Below are positions 1 to 5,876 of a DNA stretch of 5,876 nucleotides, piece by piece (the stretch's first letter is position 1; every line of letters starts with the position of its first letter). The DNA comes from Bdellovibrionales bacterium. Lineage in GTDB: Bacteria > Bdellovibrionota > Bdellovibrionia > Bdellovibrionales > JAMPXM01. The notes below the pieces were generated by a model that was not told the origin of the DNA, searched no databases, and saw nothing but the letters and a program-made list of their open reading frames with translations. The stretch is taken from NCBI GenBank assembly GCA_005793615.1, contig SXRI01000013.1, positions 1 through 5,876 of the forward strand, read 5' to 3'. The position numbers were made by a program, and so were the translations under genes.

Positions 1-843
1 GAGGATTCGGTCACCCCGGTCCGTCTAAAGGGCGAAGCGGGAGTAGAGGCATTGATCTACGGAATCCCCTTTGTCGAACCCGCAGACATTGGCCGGGCTT
101 TGGGACGTACCGATCTCGAGAGTCCCGACCAAGCATTGAGTGAACTTTGCCGTGAACTTCTCGCTAAGAACTCGACCACTGATGCCAGCGTTCTGCCTCG
201 AATTTTGCTTTGTCACGCCTTTGTGGCTGGTGCACAGACCTGTGATTCGGAAAAAGAAATTTTTATCGGCGGTTCCAGTATCGTTAACGCCAGTGCTTTT
301 CAGGGTTTTACCTACACAGCACTCGGCCACCTGCATCGTCCGCAGGAGGCCGGCGCCGAGCATATTCGCTACTGCGGCTCACTACTTCCCTACTCCAAGT
401 CCGAAATCGGCTACGCTAAGGGTGTTGTGGAAGTGCAGATCTCATCGGCCTCACAAATTTCTCATTTCATGCATCAACTGCCAACACGCCGCCCTTTACG
501 CTTTCTCGAGGGTGAGCTCAGCGAATTGGTGCGCCAGGCGGCAAGCGACCCGCAGCGCGACGACTATATTATCGCGTCGTACACTGACCAAGGTGCCGTG
601 CTCGACGCCTTCACTAAACTTTATGCAGCCTACCCGAATCTCTTACATGTCTCACGAGCTCTCGGCTTTAGCCCTTCAATGCTTCCAATGCTCGAAGCGC
701 GCGTGAATCGTGATACGGTCAGTGAGTTAGATCTTTTTGCGGAGTTTTTTCAAGCGGCTTCTGGTGAAAGCTTAAGCGAAGCGGAGCGCATCGCCCTGAT
801 CAAAGTCGTTGAGGAGCTCAATCGCGAAGAGGCCATACCATGA
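1..843 (+). CDS. sbcD: Exonuclease subunit SbcD, C-terminal part (5' end outside window)
   Basis: This is the nuclease subunit of the SbcCD complex, the bacterial Mre11 homologue. It is a Mn-dependent phosphoesterase that cuts DNA hairpins and degrades double-strand ends in the cytoplasm. The frame is open from base 1, and 280 residues remain of a family of about 400. The first phosphoesterase motifs (DxH, GDxxD, GNHD) are therefore off the left edge. The later metal motifs are visible: HAFVAG with its His at 214-216, and GHLHRPQ at 325-345 with the GHxH metal ligands. The family hallmark YCGSLLPYSKSE follows from 370. Further on come RRPLRFLEGEL, typical of the SbcD cap region, and a DYI...LTD-like segment (DYIIASYTDQG), then a C-terminal region that in homologues contacts SbcC. 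A TTG at 52 is not the real start, because conserved-looking sequence continues upstream of it. The stop overlaps the sbcC start as ATGA, indicating translational coupling. Assignment is firm. Confidence 0.95.
   Translation, partial: EDSVTPVRLKGEAGVEALIYGIPFVEPADIGRALGRTDLESPDQALSELCRELLAKNSTTDASVLPRILLCHAFVAGAQTCDSEKEIFIGGSSIVNASAFQGFTYTALGHLHRPQEAGAEHIRYCGSLLPYSKSEIGYAKGVVEVQISSASQISHFMHQLPTRRPLRFLEGELSELVRQAASDPQRDDYIIASYTDQGAVLDAFTKLYAAYPNLLHVSRALGFSPSMLPMLEARVNRDTVSELDLFAEFFQAASGESLSEAERIALIKVVEELNREEAIP
826..832 (+). promoter_or_regulatory. Ribosome binding site of sbcC
   Basis: GAAGAGG lies inside the end of sbcD, seven bases before the ATG at 840. Together with the ATGA stop/start overlap it fixes the sbcC start and suggests that ribosomes finishing SbcD help initiate SbcC, which would keep the two subunits in proportion. 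Confidence 0.7.
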
Positions 844-3800
844 AACCAATTCGTTTGAGCCTCAAGGCCTTTGGCCCCTACGCGCAAGTCGAGAATATCG
901 ATTTTCGCGCTCTGGCTTCCGGCGGGTTGTTTCTGATTCATGGACAAACCGGCGCCGGTAAAACTTCACTTCTCGACGGCATTAGCTTTGCCCTTTTTGG
1001 AACATCTAGCGGTGCCGACCGCACGAGCGAGGGGTTGCGCAGTGACCTTGCTGATCCCAGTCTCGCGACTGAGGTAACACTGGAGTTCGCGCTCGGACGC
1101 GAGGTTTACCGAGTCGTTCGCCGGCCCGGGCAAACATTGAAAAAGCAACGGGGCGAAGGCACTGCGTACTCACAACCGAAGGCCGAGCTATTCAAATTTG
1201 AACCAGGCGGCAGTTCGCTCGACACCCTTGATAATCCCAGCCATTGGCTGCTGGTGACGAGTGGCCAAGGAAAAACCAACGACGAGCTGACCCGCCTTTT
1301 GGGAATGAACGAAAATCAATTTCGTCAGGTCGTGGTTTTGCCTCAGGGCCAATTTCGACGTTTTCTTTCTGCCACGAGTAAAGAACGTGAAGATCTTCTG
1401 GAAACTCTTTTTCGCACCGAGAAATTTCGCCGCCTGAGCGAACGCCTGCAAACACGGGCCCAAGAAATCGCTCTAGCTATCGAAGAGAAATCACGGGCCG
1501 TGAGCGCGCAACTATCATCGATTGAACTCCAATCCGCCGCTGACCTCTTGAATCGAATCAAAGATCTTGAAGATGAACTCCTAAAACTCGAAGAGTCCAC
1601 GGATGCTGTCGAGGGCGCCGCAAGATCCGCCGGAGAACGCTTAGCACTTGCCCGCGCGACAGCGCAAGTCCGCCTGGAGTTATCAAAAGCGCAGGAGGAA
1701 CGCCAAAGATTGGCGCAAAAGAAACCCGAGATCGAACAACTCAACGCTCGAATCACGAATGATCGCCGTTCGCGCCCGGTGTTAGCTTTGGATAACGAAG
1801 TCAATCGCCTCGAAACCGAACTGAAATCCATAGAAGCGGCACGGATTCAAGATCTGGCTCAGCAGCAAAAAATCAACCAAGATTTAGCCGTATCGCGAAC
1901 AAAACAAACCGAACTGGCCGCAGAGTTAGGTAGAATTGAAAAGCTCAAAACCGCCCGCGAAAACTTACGTGAAATCTGGAACTCAGCTAGGCAATTGCAG
2001 GGCGAACAATCTAACTTAATCAACCGCGAAAGTCAGCTCCAGAGCACCATTGATCGTGCCATTAAACTCGATATTCAACTCGGTGAACTACGGAACAAAC
2101 GCTCTGAGCAGCAGCTGCTGTTAGAGCGCCTAAATGAAACTGCGGCCCGTATCGATAGCTTCAAAAGCGAGTATCGCCACAAGAGTGCCGAAAACGCTCG
2201 TCTAAATGACGAGCTCAAGACCGTCGATGACCTCAATGCACAAACGGTACAAAACAAAAATCATTATACTCAGGCCAAACACAGTCACGACAGCAAACGA
2301 ACGCGTCTTCTTAACCTGCGCATCGCTTATCATCACTCCCAGGCCCTTTTGCTAGCCCGCGAGTTGAAGGCGGGCGCCGCTTGCCCGGTTTGCGGAAGCC
2401 ACAATCACCCTGCTCCGGCCCATCTGGAAACAAAATCTCATGAGCACGGCAATGCGGCCAGTGTCGCCAATATCGTAAATAGCGAAGTCTTGGAGTCAGC
2501 AGAGAGCGCTGAACGCCATGCAGCCGAACAACTGGCTCGAGCCACTGCTCAGCTGGAGAGTTCAGAGCACAATCTCATACGCTCGCGCGAACAGCTACAA
2601 AAGCAGCTGCAAAACCATTTGCCCGGCAATCCAACAGGCGATGTTGTCGAAAAGGCAAAGGCCTACCGCCATGAACTTGCATTGGCACTCAAAGTGATCG
2701 CGGAGGATCTTGCCAAGGCTGAACAGGCGGAGCGCGAGAAAATCGCTGGCAGTAAAGCACTTCAAGAGCTTGAGCGCTCGCTCACTCAACTCGAATCTGA
2801 CTTGCGTCTGGCCAGCGACGAGCGTGAAACCCAGCGCGCGAGTGCCGAGGCCAGCCGCGCTTCGGTCGACATTCTTTTGAGCAAAGTTCCGGCTGATTTA
2901 CGTGATCTCAATCAAATCACCGAACGTGGACAAAAACTAAAGACTGAGATTGAAACCTATAACTCGGCAGTGGTAGCAACAAATCACGAGGTCGAAAGTC
3001 AGAAAATGGCCCTCGCCGCTTGTGATGCGCGGCTGACGAGCCTAGATCAACAAACAAGCGAAAAAGCGGCGCTGCTTGAACAAAACAACACCCGCCTTGG
3101 TGACGCTCTGAAGGCCTCGGGGTTTTCAACTCTTGATGAGTGTCGCCGTGCTGGTCTTAGTGAGCAGTTGGCTCAGAGTATTGAGCAAGATCTGCGTGTC
3201 TATTTTGATCAACTGGCCGTTAACGATTCTATCATCCAAGATCTCGAACAGAAAACCGCGGCGGCACCCGAATGGGCTAACGATCTTTTGAAATGTGAAG
3301 TGGAGTTTAAAGACGCCGACAGCAAACGCAGCACGACCCTCGGACTTAAGCTCGCACACAAAGAAAAACTTAAGACCCTCAAAGGCGTCGACGCGAAACT
3401 CACGCTACTGACCCGGGAGAAACAAACTCTCGAGGAATCGTATCGGATCGTTGGCAAACTCGCGGCCGTCGCCAACGGGCAGCCACCCTTTAATCTTTCT
3501 CGGGTCAATTTTTCTCGCTTTGTTTTGGCTTCACGCCTTGACGATGTTCTCGAACTCGCCTCGCGCCGTCTTTATCAAATGAGTCGCGGACAATTTACTC
3601 TTCGGCGTGCAGCTACGCATGAAGATCGACGTAAGAACGCCGGCCTCGACCTGGAAGTTGAAGATGCCTACAGCGGTACCGCACGCGCCACTTCGACACT
3701 TTCTGGCGGCGAGGGCTTCATGGCTGCCCTCAGTCTGGCCCTTGGCTTAGCGGATGTCGTGCAAAGCGAACTTGGCGGCACCAAACTCGAAGCCGTTTTT

Positions 3801-4007
3801 GTCGATGAGGGTTTCGGCACTCTTGATCCGGAAGCCCTGGATCTGGCCATGAAGACGCTCAGCGAGCTTCAAGCTGGCGGTCGAATGGTGGGCGTGATCT
3901 CACATGTCCCGGAGTTAAAGGATCAGATATTGAGACGTCTCTTTGTGAGAAAGACTCCTGAGGGAAGTCGTGCACTTTGGGAGAATTCTCAAAGTGGTCG
4001 GAATTGA
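840..4007 (+). CDS. sbcC: Exonuclease subunit SbcC (Rad50-like SMC-family ATPase)
   Basis: This is the ATPase and DNA-tethering subunit of SbcCD, the bacterial Rad50 homologue. ATP binding by two head domains controls the SbcD nuclease. At 1055 residues it is complete and close to the usual SbcC length. The N-terminal head carries Walker A GQTGAGKT (residues 35-42) and the Q-loop LPQGQF (167-172). Long heptad-rich coiled coils rich in E, K, Q, L and A run from roughly 190 to 510 and 540 to 870. Between them lies the zinc hook, C515-P-V-C518, within CPVCGSHNHP, through which two SbcC molecules join. The C-terminal head has the ABC signature LSGGE (954-958), Walker B VFVDEG with D989 and catalytic E990, the D-loop ending at D996, and the switch His in ISHVPEL (H1022). 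All catalytic motifs are intact, and there is no frameshift. The start at 840 is supported by the upstream SD, the ATGA overlap with sbcD and the standard N-terminus MKPIRLSLKAFGPY. Confidence 0.97.
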   Translation: MKPIRLSLKAFGPYAQVENIDFRALASGGLFLIHGQTGAGKTSLLDGISFALFGTSSGADRTSEGLRSDLADPSLATEVTLEFALGREVYRVVRRPGQTLKKQRGEGTAYSQPKAELFKFEPGGSSLDTLDNPSHWLLVTSGQGKTNDELTRLLGMNENQFRQVVVLPQGQFRRFLSATSKEREDLLETLFRTEKFRRLSERLQTRAQEIALAIEEKSRAVSAQLSSIELQSAADLLNRIKDLEDELLKLEESTDAVEGAARSAGERLALARATAQVRLELSKAQEERQRLAQKKPEIEQLNARITNDRRSRPVLALDNEVNRLETELKSIEAARIQDLAQQQKINQDLAVSRTKQTELAAELGRIEKLKTARENLREIWNSARQLQGEQSNLINRESQLQSTIDRAIKLDIQLGELRNKRSEQQLLLERLNETAARIDSFKSEYRHKSAENARLNDELKTVDDLNAQTVQNKNHYTQAKHSHDSKRTRLLNLRIAYHHSQALLLARELKAGAACPVCGSHNHPAPAHLETKSHEHGNAASVANIVNSEVLESAESAERHAAEQLARATAQLESSEHNLIRSREQLQKQLQNHLPGNPTGDVVEKAKAYRHELALALKVIAEDLAKAEQAEREKIAGSKALQELERSLTQLESDLRLASDERETQRASAEASRASVDILLSKVPADLRDLNQITERGQKLKTEIETYNSAVVATNHEVESQKMALAACDARLTSLDQQTSEKAALLEQNNTRLGDALKASGFSTLDECRRAGLSEQLAQSIEQDLRVYFDQLAVNDSIIQDLEQKTAAAPEWANDLLKCEVEFKDADSKRSTTLGLKLAHKEKLKTLKGVDAKLTLLTREKQTLEESYRIVGKLAAVANGQPPFNLSRVNFSRFVLASRLDDVLELASRRLYQMSRGQFTLRRAATHEDRRKNAGLDLEVEDAYSGTARATSTLSGGEGFMAALSLALGLADVVQSELGGTKLEAVFVDEGFGTLDPEALDLAMKTLSELQAGGRMVGVISHVPELKDQILRRLFVRKTPEGSRALWENSQSGRN
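2382..2411 (+). other. Zinc-hook codons of SbcC
   Basis: These codons encode CPVCGSHNHP (residues 515-524), the apex of the SbcC coiled coil. The CxxC pair from each of two molecules coordinates one zinc ion and bridges two complexes. It sits about midway along the protein, as expected. The following stretch is unusually rich in histidine, with H521, H523, H528, H534 and H536. Confidence 0.85.
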
Positions 4008-4087
4008 TCAAACTTTAACCAAATTCATGCCGTTATGCGTTTAAGCCTGGCCTTAGGTCCGCCGAAGAGAATCATGTCAATCCTATA

Positions 4088-4097
4088 GAGGGGGGAG
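4088..4097 (+). promoter_or_regulatory. Strong Shine-Dalgarno site of the 330-residue gene
   Basis: GAGGGGGGAG is a purine-only run with near-ideal complementarity to the 16S rRNA 3' end. It ends four bases before the ATG at 4102, and its AGGGGG part lies seven bases away. It decides the start of the downstream gene and predicts efficient translation independent of sbcC, which ends 94 bases upstream. Confidence 0.7.
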
Positions 4098-4101
4098 CGG
4101 T

Positions 4102-5094
4102 ATGTTGGCTGAAGCATTCCCACGACTGGCGATTCGTTTGCGTTCGACCTTTCCTGATGCGGAGATAGAGCTCAAAGAGAGCACTTTGCGTATCAGATTC
4201 TCCGCCTTCCCGGCGTGGGAGGTCGAAGTAAAAGCGACGCCTTGTCATGATCAGTTTCAGGTCTTTGAATCAAAGATCGTACTCCGTTATGAATGTCTAA
4301 AAGACATTCCCGATACGGATTTCTATCGACTGATCTCGGCTGAAAATCTTGGCTTACGAGGGGTGAGTATTTTAGTTGATCCAGCCGGTGGCCATCACGG
4401 TCTCGCACTTCGCTCATCCTTTATCGGACAAAAAGGTCGCACCCGAGATGAAGGGGAAAATCTGGCGATCGATGTTCTGTCGCTGCTTCGTTTCGCCCGT
4501 CTTTTTGACGATCGTATCCTGCGCAGCCTTGTTGGCGATAGGTTCAGTTACGATATTTATTACACTCAGTATCTGGCGCGTTCAATCGGTCGGAATCGTT
4601 ATATCAATTATGCGCGCAGCATTTTTCAGGGAAGTACCCAACGGGTGTTCGGGCAACTGGCGCATATGTTCAAAGAGGACTACAAGTTCAACGTCAGTGT
4701 TTCTAAGAGTTCCGTGGCCACGGTGACAACGCCCAACTCACCAACACAGATTATTCTACGAATTCCTGACGAGAGCCCCATGATCACCTGTCTGGCGTCG
4801 CTGCAAGTGGCGGCGTGGACGCCGGAAAAGTCGTTTGAACTGGTCGCGCATCTCAATCCGCTTATGAACTCTGGCCACTTCGAGGTCAATCCGGATGGTT
4901 CGTTGATTTCATTCGTAACCTGGAAGCATCTGACAAACGATCTCCGCTTCTACAGTCTGGACCAGTTGATCGATGAGATTCATTCTGCTGATAAACTATT
5001 ACAGACCCAGTTACCTAAATGGCAGAAACTCTCGCCGGAGACCCTTAAGGCCAAGGCCTCAGCGCTTGATGCCTATTCCAAATCGGCGGCCTGA
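4102..5094 (+). CDS. Hypothetical protein with two YbjN-like (T3S chaperone-like fold) domains
   Basis: I do not recognise a specific named gene. The 330-residue product is soluble, with no signal peptide, membrane segment or catalytic motif that I can see. Its two halves share a pattern. Residues about 20-145 and 195-305 each have paired beta strands (QFQVFESKIVLRY; MITCLASLQVAAW), then an acidic turn and helix (DTDFYRLISAEN; PEKSFELVAHLN). A hairpin with a glycine turn follows (GVSILVDPAGGHHGLAL; GHFEVNPDGSLISFV), and then a long amphipathic helix (ENLAIDVLSLLRFARLFDD; SLDQLIDEIHSADKLLQ). This resembles YbjN and type III secretion chaperone-like domains, which usually bind protein partners; that link is inference from pattern only. 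Residues about 145-190 form a Tyr/Arg-rich linker. The tail is Ala/Lys/Ser-rich. The start is fixed by a strong SD. The gene may belong to one operon with the oxygenase gene 42 bases downstream. The ORF itself is firm; the domain call is moderate. Confidence 0.85.
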   Translation: MLAEAFPRLAIRLRSTFPDAEIELKESTLRIRFSAFPAWEVEVKATPCHDQFQVFESKIVLRYECLKDIPDTDFYRLISAENLGLRGVSILVDPAGGHHGLALRSSFIGQKGRTRDEGENLAIDVLSLLRFARLFDDRILRSLVGDRFSYDIYYTQYLARSIGRNRYINYARSIFQGSTQRVFGQLAHMFKEDYKFNVSVSKSSVATVTTPNSPTQIILRIPDESPMITCLASLQVAAWTPEKSFELVAHLNPLMNSGHFEVNPDGSLISFVTWKHLTNDLRFYSLDQLIDEIHSADKLLQTQLPKWQKLSPETLKAKASALDAYSKSAA

Positions 5095-5103
5095 GCGCAT
5101 TGA

Positions 5104-5136
5104 CGGCTGGAGGAAAATCGTGCATACCTCCAGCCG
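5104..5136 (+). promoter_or_regulatory. Perfect 10-bp hairpin sequestering an SD, ending at the oxygenase start
   Basis: CGGCTGGAGG (5104-5113) and CCTCCAGCCG (5127-5136) are exact reverse complements separated by a 13-base loop. The left arm contains the SD core GGAGG (5109-5113). The right arm contains CCTCC, the same as the 16S anti-SD core, and ends one base before the ATG at 5137. When folded, the RNA would hide the only good SD in this spacer. It lies in the 42 bases between two adjacent genes, so a role in controlling translation of the downstream gene is inferred. It is not a standard terminator: a run of seven T occurs only at 5152-5158, well beyond the stem and inside the coding region. 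Confidence 0.6.
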
Positions 5137-5140
5137 ATGA
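5120..5140 (+). CDS. Possible 6-codon leader ORF, translationally coupled to the oxygenase gene
   Basis: A GTG at 5120 lies six bases after GGAGG (5109-5113), which is optimal spacing. It opens a six-codon frame (MHTSSR) that ends at TGA 5138-5140. That stop overlaps the oxygenase ATG (5137-5139) as ATGA. The GGAGG is 23 bases from that ATG, too far to serve it directly, and no other SD is visible. A plausible reading is that ribosomes translate the mini-ORF, unfold the hairpin and re-initiate at the ATG. The arrangement is seen directly in the sequence; the mechanism is inference. A frame this short can occur by chance. Confidence 0.35.
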   Translation: MHTSSR

Positions 5141-5766
5141 AAATTCAGAACTTTTTTTCAACACCCATCTATTTCAAAGACCTCATTGCTGGCTCCCGAA
5201 AAGCTTCGGCCGACCGTTTGCGGCGCGATCTTTTAAAACAGTGTTATCTGGTACGCGACACCGATCCAGAAGGACTGGAATGGTCGCAAGAGCACTACCC
5301 CAATGGCTACACCTCCTATGGCTCCATCACTGACCTCCATCGGCGCTATCCCCATTTCGAAGAACTTTCGCGTGAGATTGATCGCCATGTGAAGATCTTC
5401 GCGCGACATCTCGAAATGGACTTACAAGAAGGTTGTCTTGAAATGACAAGCCTTTGGGTCAATATCATGCCAACAACGGTCACGCACACTTCGCACCTAC
5501 ACCCTTTGTCGGTTCTCAGCGGCACCTATTATGTTTCAGTCCCTCAAGGCGCCAGTGCCCTCAAGTTCGAAGCCCCGCGCCTCGCCATGATGATGGCGGC
5601 ACCACCAAAGTTACCGGGCGCCGCTGTTCGAAATCAGCCATTCATCACCTTGCAGCCGCGCCCTGGGCAAGTGGCTCTCTGGGAATCTTGGCTCAGGCAC
5701 GAGGTACCGCCGAATAAATCCCAAAAGGATCGCGTGAGTATCAGCTTCAATTACAATTGGCGCTAA
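5137..5766 (+). CDS. Putative 2OG-Fe(II) oxygenase, TIGR02466-like family
   Basis: The 209-residue product has the layout of the TIGR02466 / putative 2OG-Fe(II) oxygenase family, whose members use Fe(II) and 2-oxoglutarate to oxidise substrates that are mostly unknown. The N-terminus MKIQNFFSTPIYFKDL matches the usual short opening (FxTPIY). The core strand SLWVNIMPTT is followed by the metal region HTSHLHPLSVLSGTYYV (H117, H120, H122), where the HxHP...LSGxYY pattern is the family hallmark. The distal side has RPGQVALWESWLRHEVPPN, with H188 the likely distal iron ligand. R199 in DRVSISFNYNW is the likely 2-oxoglutarate-binding arginine. Length and motif order suggest an intact cytoplasmic enzyme. 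No in-frame ATG, GTG or TTG exists between the stop at 5101-5103 and 5137, so ATG 5137 is the start. A hairpin and mini-ORF precede it. The substrate cannot be told from sequence; exact iron ligands are inferred. Confidence 0.85.
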   Translation: MKIQNFFSTPIYFKDLIAGSRKASADRLRRDLLKQCYLVRDTDPEGLEWSQEHYPNGYTSYGSITDLHRRYPHFEELSREIDRHVKIFARHLEMDLQEGCLEMTSLWVNIMPTTVTHTSHLHPLSVLSGTYYVSVPQGASALKFEAPRLAMMMAAPPKLPGAAVRNQPFITLQPRPGQVALWESWLRHEVPPNKSQKDRVSISFNYNWR

Positions 5767-5876
5767 CAGGCTGTCAGTGGTCGCGACCTGATGCTGGCGG
5801 TTGATCTTTCCGGCAGCATGGAGATGGAAGATTTTGTAGTGGCAGATCAGGTGGTCAACCGACTGGTGGCTACCCA
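5767..5876 (+). CDS. VWA-domain protein fragment, BatA/BatB-like (N-terminus missing, 3' end outside window)
   Basis: The frame starting right after the oxygenase TAA reads QAVSGRDLMLAVDLSGSM, then EMEDFVVADQVVNRLVAT to the window edge. GRDLMLAVDLSGSM is the first strand of a VWA domain with the DxSxS metal-ion-dependent adhesion site (D at 5803-5805, serines at 5809-5811 and 5815-5817). The sequence is very like BatA/BatB (aerotolerance-type) inner-membrane VWA proteins of proteobacteria. In those proteins some 80-90 residues with two membrane helices come before this strand, ending near a WLLL...ARPQW segment. Here that part is absent, because the preceding bases encode the oxygenase. In-frame ATGs at 5791, 5818 and 5824 lie inside or after the strand, and none has an SD. 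This is either a 5'-truncated pseudogene, a deletion junction or an assembly join. The domain call is strong; its status as a functional gene is doubtful. Confidence 0.65.

Noticed and set aside
140..706. 188-codon open frame on the plus strand inside sbcD
   Set aside because: It is an out-of-frame shadow of sbcD, whose own frame carries the HAFVAG and GHLHRPQ motifs.
1343..1831. 162-codon open frame on the minus strand inside sbcC
   Set aside because: The translation is dominated by Ser and Arg, as expected from the antisense of a coiled-coil gene rich in Glu, Ala and Leu. sbcC is intact through this stretch.
4001..4060. Possible terminator or promoter in the gap after sbcC, including the palindrome TTGATCAA at 4004-4011
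   Set aside because: No stable GC-rich stem with a T run is present. The candidate -35/-10 pairs (for example TTTAAC at 4014 and TATGCG at 4034) have wrong spacing. An 8-base palindrome is expected by chance.
840..5094. A new defence system formed by SbcCD and the next gene
   Set aside because: SbcCD here looks like the ordinary housekeeping pair with all standard motifs. The adjacent gene has no nuclease, helicase, toxin or sensor motif that I can see, so a defence role would be speculation.
5104..5158. Intrinsic terminator made of the 10-bp hairpin and the T run at 5152-5158
   Set aside because: The T run begins about 15 bases after the stem, not directly after it, and encodes part of the conserved N-terminus (NFFS) of the oxygenase.
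5100..5333. Open frame of 77 codons starting at a TTG over the hairpin and the oxygenase 5' end
   Set aside because: It overlaps the oxygenase gene in another frame, has no SD before its TTG, and its translation lacks recognisable motifs.

Overview
The window is densely coded, all on the + strand, and reads as part of a bacterial chromosome. GC is a little above half by eye (not computed). Tight or overlapping genes, clear Shine-Dalgarno (SD) sites, an SbcC/SbcD pair, a TIGR02466-type 2-oxoglutarate/iron oxygenase and a BatA/BatB-like von Willebrand A (VWA) domain fit a Gram-negative, proteobacteria-like organism. I cannot name a genus.

Layout. (1) 1-843: the C-terminal two thirds of SbcD, the nuclease subunit, cut by the left edge. 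(2) 840-4007: a complete SbcC ATPase/zinc-hook subunit, overlapping sbcD by ATGA. Together they encode the bacterial Mre11-Rad50 complex, which opens DNA hairpins and processes DNA ends. (3) 4008-4101: a short gap with no convincing promoter or terminator, ending in a very strong SD. (4) 4102-5094: a 330-residue protein of unproven function whose two halves look like tandem YbjN-like (type III secretion chaperone-like fold) domains. (5) 5095-5136: a 42-base spacer holding a perfect 10-bp hairpin in which an SD pairs with an anti-SD-like arm, plus a possible 6-codon leader ORF whose stop overlaps the next start. (6) 5137-5766: a putative 2OG-Fe(II) oxygenase. (7) 5767-5876: the MIDAS strand of a BatA/BatB-like VWA protein that lacks its normal N-terminal region and directly abuts the oxygenase stop codon.

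sbcD and sbcC clearly act together. The YbjN-like gene and the oxygenase gene are probably co-transcribed, but nothing in the sequence links their functions to SbcCD. The points most worth a second look are the translational-control element before the oxygenase gene and the abrupt oxygenase/VWA junction, which is either a real deletion or rearrangement or an assembly join. I do not see a phage, insertion sequence, CRISPR array, tRNA or rRNA, and I do not see a convincing new multi-gene system.
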